Shown: one piece after another, positions 58,401 to 64,000 of the stretch
Layout: each line of letters begins with the position of its first letter
Position numbering within the stretch: the stretch's first letter is position 1
Assembly (NCBI RefSeq): GCF_000688335.1
Contig: NZ_JHZX01000001.1
Coordinates: forward strand, 3,038,001-3,102,000
Direction of reading: 5' to 3'
DNA length: 64,000 bases
Origin: Sediminibacter sp. Hel_I_10
GTDB lineage: Bacteria > Bacteroidota > Bacteroidia > Flavobacteriales > Flavobacteriaceae
Made by a program: the position numbers and the translations under genes
The notes under the pieces: model-generated
The model's database searches: none
Told to the model about the DNA's origin: nothing
What the model saw: only the letters and a program-made list of their open reading frames with translations

Positions 58401-58625
58401 GCAGATACTTTTGCGTTCCTCAATAAAGACGAACTTCATGTAAGATCGAATGTGAGTATTAAGGATATTCAGGTTTATGATATTTCAGGTAAAAATGTAA
58501 CAAGCTACACTCCTGATACGAATACAACCGATTTTAAAGCTGGATTCCAGTTTTCTAAAGGTGTTTATCTTACAGTAATTACTTTAGATAATGATGTAAA
58601 AGTCACTAAAAAGCTCATCAATTAG
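55434..58625 (+). CDS. Large secreted protein with IPT/TIG domain and T9SS type A sorting domain
   Basis: A 1063-residue surface or secreted protein. The signal peptide (about 1-33, SAVMLLLSTTSLMAQT) is followed by an IPT/TIG domain (about 34-110, TVSNVFPTRVTTKSTVTVTGSGF), a long middle part with beta-sandwich character and an Ig-like region (about 415-490), a stretch GNQVTIPSGSTLKLYNSVTVESGGTLTI, and a C-terminal type A T9SS sorting domain (about 995-1063; IKDIQVYDISGKNV ... FSKGVYLTVITLDNDVKVTKKLIN). The role may be adhesion or matrix; no catalytic motif is seen. A strong terminator follows. Confidence 0.8.
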   Translation: MIMNAKTTYQKLLMLKRLSAVMLLLSTTSLMAQTVSNVFPTRVTTKSTVTVTGSGFTPSTSVSISGISTNNFTFVSANEMSFDISTTGNDDITANLLVSGVDTDIDIEYIAPTAKILKNGETSNVTKITEIFTTYNGFWRSSQWKADPTNQSLKPNTRHDLLAFTYNGVTYSTGVDDALLTSNEVEFSTQLFYAYTTNGVDGITQGANYIAMADLIDGEVGEGTAVTSPEIAGATIYDVLIDGVNGLDLGTGVTNFNQTSDVQFYSSGGQLGAIDDDIPDFLISQIANAGSTDIYYYADSEENVVGRPLKLTILQEGASDGDALLAEWRLDLYNLSSGASYGVATPQSLAFSNSEERPLRMAAFKFEDFEISPDNIDAINNINMVAGGTADLAFLAYNRGSFDIKTPVVTQFPVSRNVCQVPSSNDITLVATADVSGGPTDDPDEELEYQWYKYNTLIPGATSNSYTLTGGITQEDLALYRLKVTNEFGAVIVPATVTQGGTPVFWNGTEWELPPVYTEAGILSVPDEERGLVFSSNYNQSGDLEGCDCTIPAGNQVTIPSGSTLKLYNSVTVESGGTLTIADNANLIQTKDVTSNNNSGNVRVKRDASDLHEDDFIFWSSPVNGFNVNGITNPYTTDTFQWDVNAANDEGVAGDWIAASGTMTAGEGYVVQVPTEFVAPGFTATFIGVPRNGTIGVDVFKSVGDNQPAVENSHWNLLGNPYPSAISADELFAENTQIEGHVRVWAHDTDISNADNPFYTGVVHNYSNDFVTYNGTGATPPNTFEGNIASGQGFYVQVLDTAPETSAVTFSNSLRYDDEEEAYDNSSFYRNADVANTLDEEDKELVWLSLVDANNVSSSALVGYVPNATDDKDRLYDTYSENSEFSLFSLIGTSKMNIQGRSLPFSNEDTVPLGFNIPEDGIYTIGIDMLQGDIFVGQNQGIYLEDTLLGLDYDLRNAPYSFTAEEGTTADRFILFYVDPDLSVNDNTAADTFAFLNKDELHVRSNVSIKDIQVYDISGKNVTSYTPDTNTTDFKAGFQFSKGVYLTVITLDNDVKVTKKLIN

Positions 58626-58655
58626 TGAGATAATAAACATTTTGAATTTATAATT

Positions 58656-58686
58656 AAAGCCTCTTCAGTTATTGAAGAGGCTTTTT
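58656..58686 (+). terminator. Rho-independent terminator
   Basis: AAAGCCTCTTCA and TGAAGAGGCTTTTT form a strong hairpin with a T-run 31 nt after the stop of the 1063-residue gene. Confidence 0.88.
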
Positions 58687-58831
58687 GTTTGGTGCAAATT
58701 TAGTAGGCTACATGCAGTTATTTGTACGGTTTTATTGGATTGCGAGTTGATTACTCAATACCAATCTCAACATTGTATATTGCGATTATTCATTTTTTTA
58801 GGGTGAGCGGTCAAAAAAATCGACAAAACGC

Positions 58832-58861
58832 TTGTTTTTTTCGTTTAATTACATAAATTTG
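58832..58861 (+). promoter_or_regulatory. Bacteroidota-type promoter (-33 TTG, -7 TAAATTTG)
   Basis: TTG at 58832-58834 and TAAATTTG at 58854-58861 are separated by 19 nt, the usual spacing, and lie 27 nt upstream of the ATG at 58889. This is the best promoter match in the window. Confidence 0.55.
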
Positions 58862-58888
58862 CCTTATTGAACCCTAAATCCCTTAACG

Positions 58889-59335
58889 ATGAAAACTAAA
58901 ATTATAATCTTCATTGCCGCTTTAACACTCTCATCTAGTAGCATCTTTGCTCAAAAAGACCCTCAAGACATCATCAGTGGAAAAGTGTCCATATCAAAAT
59001 ATCATGACCGCGATGAGCTTAATCAATTACAAAAAGGAAGACTCTTAGAGTTGTATGTTGAACGTATCGAAGTGATTGTAAAAATTTTGCCAAACATTGC
59101 TTTTGCAACTAAGCCAGGGGTGACGATGACGTCATTGGGAATTCCAGACACTAAGGATCACAGGAAAGCTTTAGAAGACAATATTGAAGCTTCTAATGAC
59201 TATTTTGATAGTACTATAGAATTTCAAAAGAAAATTTTACCATACTCAGATAAAACGAACTTGATCTCGGCAATTTTGTTTTACGAAGAAACACTCAAAT
59301 CATTGCACACCTATAACGAGTATAACAAGTTCTAA
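58889..59335 (+). CDS. Small secreted protein, unknown
   Basis: A 148-residue protein with a Sec signal (MKTKIIIFIAALTLSSSSIFAQ). The mature part is mostly helical (LNQLQKGRLLELYVERIEVIVKILPNIAF and ALEDNIEASNDYFDSTIEFQKKI). No family is recognised. A well-formed promoter precedes it and a terminator follows, so it is a single-gene transcript. Confidence 0.7.
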   Translation: MKTKIIIFIAALTLSSSSIFAQKDPQDIISGKVSISKYHDRDELNQLQKGRLLELYVERIEVIVKILPNIAFATKPGVTMTSLGIPDTKDHRKALEDNIEASNDYFDSTIEFQKKILPYSDKTNLISAILFYEETLKSLHTYNEYNKF

Positions 59336-59659
59336 ACTAAAGAAACCAACCAATCTTTTTTTCATATTTTCAATGTTTTTTTTAAACCCAATATTTAAGT
59401 ATTGGGTTTTTTTATGCTCTGTGATTTCTTGAAAAACTGATGATGAAAGAAGGCTAAAGTTCTGGGATGAGGTCCTATCATTTGGGTGGGTGTTGTAAAT
59501 TATTACTTTTTAAGCCGATAAAAATGTTAAATATGTAGTATTAAAACTACAATTAGTGTTAAAGTGAGTATTTTATCGATATTATTTGTATTTCATGGAA
59601 TTTGTTAGTATGTTTGATCTATCATTTAAAAGTCAAATTTTAATCTTAATTAATCTACT
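59336..59659. terminator. Intergenic region with terminator at 59384-59413
   Basis: AAACCCAATA and TATTGGGTTT form a hairpin (59384-59409) followed by a T-run, ending the upstream single-gene transcript. The remaining 250 bp are AT-rich and hold nothing else that I can identify. Confidence 0.75.
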
Positions 59660-60970
59660 ATGAAAAATTTTACTCAAATCATATGTTTATTTCTTTTAAT
59701 ATATGGTCATGTAGATGCCCAGCAAGAAAAAGGAATCATAGGTACCAACAACTGGTTGAATGCTTGGACAGAGTTTAAGCCGAACACCAAAGACTATGGA
59801 GAGCCTACCCAAATCCTTACGGGTAATATTTCTAAAGACACCAAGTTGAGCAAAAGAGATACTTACCTTTTGCTAGGTAGTGTATTTGTAACAGATAGTA
59901 CAACCTTAACCATAGAACCAGGCACTGTAATCATTGGTGATTTTAAAACCAATGGTTCTTTAACTATTTCTAAAGGTTGTAAGATCATTGCCAACGGAAC
60001 AGAAACAGATCCCATTGTCTTTACCTCAAATAGAGGTGTTAAGAAAGAAGGAGATTGGGGTGGCTTGTTTATATTGGGGGATGCACCCATTAATAAATAT
60101 GGTAATGCCTCCTCGGTAGATTATGGCTTAAAACCATCGGCTTACGAGAATATTAGCTACGGCGGAAATGATACGGCCAGTAATTCTGGTATTTTACGTT
60201 ATGTTAGGATAGAATATGCCGGTAAAAGAACTCGCCAACATGGTTACTTTAACGCACTTACTTTAGCAGGGGTGGGAAGTAAAACAGTGATTGAAAATGT
60301 AATGGTAAGTTTTAGTCAAGGAAATTCTTTTACCATTCTTGGTGGCATTGTCAATATGAGCAAAATGGTTTCTTACAGATCTAGTAGTAATGACTATAAG
60401 TTCAACTACGGCACACAGTGTAACATTTCAAATTCTCTAGCTATTCGTTCTCCTTATGTCTCAGGTGCTGATGGATCAAAATGCATGTATGTGTCCTCTT
60501 ACAACCAGAAAGAAGAGGTAGACTTCACTAAAAAAGGGACTAGTGTTACCGCTGAAAATCTCACGTTGGTAAATGTGAGTGAGGATCTTGATGCAGATAT
60601 AAGTGTAGGTTTGGTAAAAGAAGGCATTTTTGTAGATCAAGATGCTGCGATAGATATCAGTAAAAGCGTAATTTCTGGATTTAAGCCGGCAGTTGTCTTT
60701 GATAGTGCTACTAAAATCAACAATGAAAACCTAGAGAAGCTAAAATTTAGTGAAATGTATTTCAACAACTGTGACGGTAATCTTTTTACAGAAAACTCTA
60801 GTAATAATGAAGATCTAGAAAACTGGTATGGGAACAGAGCTTTCTATAATGTGTACTCGAAAGGGTCTGATTCTGAAACGTTTATAGATCTTAAAAATCC
60901 CAAAAAACCCGATTTCAGATTAAGGATTAATAAGATCTTGGCTTCTAACGACGTAGAAGTGGAAGATTAA
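59660..60970 (+). CDS. Secreted protein with beta-helix-like region
   Basis: A 436-residue protein with signal MKNFTQIICLFLLIYGHVDAQ. Repeated short strands (STTLTIEPGTVIIGDFKTNGSLTISKGCKIIANGTETDPIVFTS, then NALTLAGVGSKTVIENVMVSF and NMSKMVSYRSSSNDYKF) suggest a right-handed beta-helix, with GDWGGLFILGDAPIN as a motif common in Bacteroidota secreted proteins. I see no sorting domain and no catalytic motif. It precedes the type B CTD protein and PorP/SprF-like gene on the same strand and may be a surface partner. Confidence 0.65.
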   Translation: MKNFTQIICLFLLIYGHVDAQQEKGIIGTNNWLNAWTEFKPNTKDYGEPTQILTGNISKDTKLSKRDTYLLLGSVFVTDSTTLTIEPGTVIIGDFKTNGSLTISKGCKIIANGTETDPIVFTSNRGVKKEGDWGGLFILGDAPINKYGNASSVDYGLKPSAYENISYGGNDTASNSGILRYVRIEYAGKRTRQHGYFNALTLAGVGSKTVIENVMVSFSQGNSFTILGGIVNMSKMVSYRSSSNDYKFNYGTQCNISNSLAIRSPYVSGADGSKCMYVSSYNQKEEVDFTKKGTSVTAENLTLVNVSEDLDADISVGLVKEGIFVDQDAAIDISKSVISGFKPAVVFDSATKINNENLEKLKFSEMYFNNCDGNLFTENSSNNEDLENWYGNRAFYNVYSKGSDSETFIDLKNPKKPDFRLRINKILASNDVEVED

Positions 60971-61091
60971 AAAGAAATCGCCTTTCAATTCAATTTACAG
61001 TGACAATGTGGTCCTTTTAAATAAGGTCAAGGTATTTTCATGTTTTCAATCAAATCATTAAAAAGTAATAGACCAAGTCAATAATAGCAAA

Positions 61092-62555
61092 ATGGGTAAC
61101 ACTATTATCATTAGAAATTGTTGTTTTATTTGGTGCTTGCTACTTTTCTCCTTCGGTAAAGTTGCATGTGCTCAAATTGTGATAGGCTCTCCAAGTTTAG
61201 GATTTAGTCAAGCATGTGCAAGCTCAACTTTTAATTCTTATAACGTTACTTTTATATTTTCCCCAGAATCGGCATTAGCCAGTTCTAATCAATTTATTCT
61301 AGAAATGTCTGATGCCAGTGGAGACTTTTCTAGTGCCACTGTTGTTTTTACATCTCAGGTTGGTGAGTTCACAACATCACCTGCAACTTTAAATTTTTCA
61401 TTGCCCAATACAACTTCTGGAGAGGGCTATAGAGTTCGTGTAAAGAGTACGGCTCCAGCAGCTACAAGCTCTGGTTCTGCAACGTTTGCTGCATATTATA
61501 AATTACAGGACAGTCCGTTTACCATAAACAACTTAGTGCCAACTGGCGCTTTTTGCCAAGGCGGGAGTTATTTGTTGACCATTGATAACCCAGGTACGGG
61601 TGATAATGATTCTCCTTTAAATTATCCGTCACTTACCTTTAATTGGTTCAGAGAAACCGGTCCAACGACCTCGGTCTTTATATCTCAAGGAAACACTTTA
61701 GAAGTTACAGAAGAAGGTACGTATTTTGTTAAAACCAATTATGGAACCTGTACTTCCAACTCATTTTCAAACCGAGTCACGATTTCAGAAGCTATCTCTG
61801 GAGAAGCTAATGCAACCATCAGCTCTAGCCTTGGGAGTCCATTTTGTCCAGATGAGGGCATGACCACACTAAGCACTATTGCAGGTAATGGTTACCAATG
61901 GTTTCAGGATGGTGTATTGATACCAGAAGCTACAGAGCAAATGTATCAAACAGATGAGTCTGGCACATTTTCGGTTCAAATTGATCTTGGAAATTGCCAA
62001 GCGTTAGGGTCGATTGATTTAGTGAGCGAGAATTTCATCACAACACTTAACGTTCCTGATACCAATGAGATTGAGGCAGGAGAAAGTATAGAAATCATTG
62101 CCAGTACCACGGCAGTAGATCCGATTTTTGAATGGTATTTTAACGATGTACTTATTTCTGGAGAACAAACAGAATCCTACATCGCAACTGAGTTTGGTAC
62201 CTATACATTGGTAATTACACAGACAAATGGATGTGTGGTTTCAAATGAATTTATAGTTGAAATCAACGAAGCATTGGATCTGTTTCCAGATGTGGAAAAC
62301 ATTCCAAATATTATCAGTCCTAATGGAGATGGTATTAATGATACTTGGATCATCCCAACACCATATGTGAGTGGGACCAATACTGAGGTGACGATTTTCT
62401 CTAGACAAGGAGAAATGATATTTAACACAACAGACTATCAAAACAACTGGCCAATTGACCAATTAGACCTAACGAGTATCAATAAGGTATTCTATTACAT
62501 CATCAAGACCTCAGACAGTGACATCAAAAAGGGGTCAATAACGGTTATTAAATAA
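61092..62555 (+). CDS. Secreted protein with T9SS type B (gliding-motility-associated) C-terminal domain
   Basis: A 487-residue protein with a signal ending near VACAQ, several Ig-like/PKD-like segments with paired cysteines (FCQGGSYLLTIDNPG, FCPDEGMTTLSTIAGNGYQWFQDGVL, FEWYFNDVLISG) and a C-terminal type B sorting domain (about 400-487), with the hallmark NIISPNGDGINDTWIIP. Type B proteins need a PorP/SprF protein for secretion or anchoring, and such a gene starts 1 nt after this stop, so the two are an evident cargo-partner pair. Confidence 0.88.
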   Translation: MGNTIIIRNCCFIWCLLLFSFGKVACAQIVIGSPSLGFSQACASSTFNSYNVTFIFSPESALASSNQFILEMSDASGDFSSATVVFTSQVGEFTTSPATLNFSLPNTTSGEGYRVRVKSTAPAATSSGSATFAAYYKLQDSPFTINNLVPTGAFCQGGSYLLTIDNPGTGDNDSPLNYPSLTFNWFRETGPTTSVFISQGNTLEVTEEGTYFVKTNYGTCTSNSFSNRVTISEAISGEANATISSSLGSPFCPDEGMTTLSTIAGNGYQWFQDGVLIPEATEQMYQTDESGTFSVQIDLGNCQALGSIDLVSENFITTLNVPDTNEIEAGESIEIIASTTAVDPIFEWYFNDVLISGEQTESYIATEFGTYTLVITQTNGCVVSNEFIVEINEALDLFPDVENIPNIISPNGDGINDTWIIPTPYVSGTNTEVTIFSRQGEMIFNTTDYQNNWPIDQLDLTSINKVFYYIIKTSDSDIKKGSITVIK

Positions 62556-62556
62556 T

Positions 62557-64000
62557 ATGAAAATTTATTTACTTACCATAGCACTAATTTTCTGTTCTAT
62601 ACAGATGTTCTCCCAAGAAGATGATGGGGTAGTTTCCCTTGACCTACCGGTAAGAAATTCCTTGACATTTAATCGCTATTTAATCAACCCGACATTTAGC
62701 TTTGTTAGAGAACAAAACAGATATATCAGTATCACCAATAAAAGGGAGTACACCCAATTTGAAGACGCTCCAACGACCTACATGGGCAGTTACTCTGGGC
62801 GTTTAAAAGAAAATATAGGTGTAGGTCTTGGACTCTTTCAAGAAAACTATGGCGTACTTACGACGTTTGGTGGTATCTTAAATTTTGCCTATAACGCAAG
62901 AATTCAGAGAGATAACAATTTAACCTTCGGGTTAAATTTAGGGGTTTACAATAGCGGCGTTAATACTGGTCGTGTCGTTACTAATTTTCAGGATCCTTCT
63001 CTAGAAAATGTGCCTTCTAATTTAGTATTAACGGTAAATCCTGGGATCAATTATGGATTATCTTTTTTAGATTTTGGAGTATCTATCAATAATCTTGTAT
63101 TGTATAATGTCAATACTTCTGAACTTATTCAAGATGATCCACAACAAAGCATTCAAGCTCATGTCATGCATACAGGATTGATCAATGCAAGTGGTTTTTT
63201 TGACGAAAGTAAATTTTCAGCATTAGCAAAAACAGAATTCGGTAAAGATCAAACCATAATTTCAGGTTTGGCAATGTTAACTGTACCAAAAGGTATTTGG
63301 GCACAAGTGGGTTACAATACGTTATATGGTGCTTCGGCAGGAGTTGGTCTTAATATCACTCAGAGCATTGCTGTAGAGTATAATTATGAGCAAGCTATTG
63401 GAGATTTGATGGATTTTGGTTCTTCTCACGAGATCTCTTTGGCCTTTAGATTTCAATCTAAAGAACGCTATCGCTATAATGGCGATGAAGAAGTTGCAGG
63501 ACTACTTTCTTCAAATAAAAAGAAAGTGAAGAGACCTACATCCAAAATAGACAAAGCGCAGGCAGAAGCTAATCGCCAGGCAGCGCAAGAACGTCGAGCT
63601 GAAGCTAAAAAAGATGCAGAAGCAAAAGCTATAACAAATGCCGAGGCGGAGGCACAAGCAGAAAATACAGCGCAATTAGAAGCAGAAGAAGCACAGGCAA
63701 AATTAGAAGCTCAAAAACAGGCGGAAATCGAAATTCAAAACGAAATAGATAAAGCGCTTAAAGCAGAAGAAGCATTAAGAGCGGAAGCAGAAAAAGCTAA
63801 AGCCAAGGCAGCAGCTGAAGAACAAGCAAAATTAGAAGCTCAAAGACAGGCGGAAATCGAAATTCAGAACGAAATTGATAAAGCGCTTAAAGCAGAAGAA
63901 GCATTAAGAGCGGAAGCAGAAAAAGCTAAAGCCAAAGCAGCGGCTGAAGAACAAGCGAAACTAGAAGCTCAAAGACAGGCGGAAATCGAAATTCAGAACG
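62557..64000 (+). CDS. PorP/SprF-family T9SS membrane protein with repeat-rich tail, partial (3' end outside window)
   Basis: The frame from ATG 62557 stays open to the window end (481 codons). A signal (MKIYLLTIALIFCSIQMFSQ) precedes a PorP/SprF beta-barrel (about 25-310; RYLINPTFSFVREQNR, GLGLFQENYGVLTTFGG, GFGSSHEIS-like end). After a basic linker (KKKVKRPTSK) comes a long, highly charged Ala/Glu/Lys helix with tandem 43-residue repeats, probably coiled coil in the periplasm. Ordinary PorP/SprF proteins end after the barrel, so the tail is unusual. It forms an operon with the type B CTD protein. Confidence 0.85.
   Translation, partial: MKIYLLTIALIFCSIQMFSQEDDGVVSLDLPVRNSLTFNRYLINPTFSFVREQNRYISITNKREYTQFEDAPTTYMGSYSGRLKENIGVGLGLFQENYGVLTTFGGILNFAYNARIQRDNNLTFGLNLGVYNSGVNTGRVVTNFQDPSLENVPSNLVLTVNPGINYGLSFLDFGVSINNLVLYNVNTSELIQDDPQQSIQAHVMHTGLINASGFFDESKFSALAKTEFGKDQTIISGLAMLTVPKGIWAQVGYNTLYGASAGVGLNITQSIAVEYNYEQAIGDLMDFGSSHEISLAFRFQSKERYRYNGDEEVAGLLSSNKKKVKRPTSKIDKAQAEANRQAAQERRAEAKKDAEAKAITNAEAEAQAENTAQLEAEEAQAKLEAQKQAEIEIQNEIDKALKAEEALRAEAEKAKAKAAAEEQAKLEAQRQAEIEIQNEIDKALKAEEALRAEAEKAKAKAAAEEQAKLEAQRQAEIEIQN
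63700..64000 (+). repeat. 129-bp in-frame tandem repeats in the PorP/SprF-like tail
   Basis: Units begin at 63700, 63829 and 63958 with exact 129-bp spacing and code for 43 residues each, starting KLEAQ(K/R)QAEIEIQNE. Two full copies and part of a third are seen before the window ends; copies are nearly identical at DNA level, so copy number may vary between strains. Confidence 0.9.

Overview
The window looks like chromosomal DNA from a marine-type member of the Flavobacteriaceae (Bacteroidota). The signs are SusC/SusD pairs, type IX secretion (T9SS) sorting domains of both type A and type B, a PorP/SprF protein, TAnnTTTG-like -7 promoter boxes, AT-rich intergenic DNA and the absence of strong Shine-Dalgarno sequences. 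I saw no rRNA, tRNA, CRISPR array, transposase or integrase.

Layout. 1-7265 is a housekeeping stretch: a partial membrane protein, AcpH-like phosphodiesterase, glmM, an LpxL-type acyltransferase, a rhomboid protease, a TlpA-type thioredoxin lipoprotein and mnmE. 7316-21454 is a complete alpha-glucan (starch) utilisation locus: a membrane-anchored SusR-type regulator diverging from susC, susD, a susE-like gene, a GH13 amylase, a GH97 (SusB) glucosidase and a large T9SS-secreted protein that joins starch-binding-like repeats to an SGNH esterase-like domain. The locus is bracketed by direct repeats of the last 45 bp of mnmE (7221-7265 and 21799-21843), the pattern left by integration at an mnmE 3' end. 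A ParDE toxin-antitoxin pair sits just outside the right repeat.

22621-30670 holds small unknown genes and a PaoABC-like aldehyde oxidoreductase. The 3' end of its large-subunit gene is duplicated (344 bp, about 97% identical) on either side of a 'mobile mystery protein A/B' (XRE + Fic) cassette, which is preceded by three palindromes spaced exactly 33 bp apart. 31589-35705 is an AT-rich accessory island. It has a GHKL ATPase fused to a RecB-like PD-(D/E)xK nuclease domain, framed by two related intergenic repeats like a gene cassette, next to a two-gene unit of unknown function. I regard it as the best candidate here for an undescribed (possibly anti-phage) system.

35991-38400 holds MORN/HEAT, EcsC and small secreted proteins. 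38648-44255 is a molybdenum-cofactor operon (moeA, tauE-like, moaD, moeB-rhodanese, moaE, moaC-moaB fusion, moaA). It converges with a second molybdo-hydroxylase operon on the opposite strand (cytochrome c, iorA, iorB, xdhC, mocA; 49328 down to 44239). The two operons form one functional block: cofactor synthesis, cofactor maturation and two molybdoenzymes. 49601-55145 contains an NmrA-like reductase, a PAS-LuxR regulator, an old-yellow-enzyme homologue diverging from an MFS transporter, and a GreA/GreB-like factor. 55434-64000 is a run of secreted and cell-surface proteins ending in a type B CTD protein followed 1 nt later by a PorP/SprF protein with a long 43-residue-repeat tail, cut by the window end.
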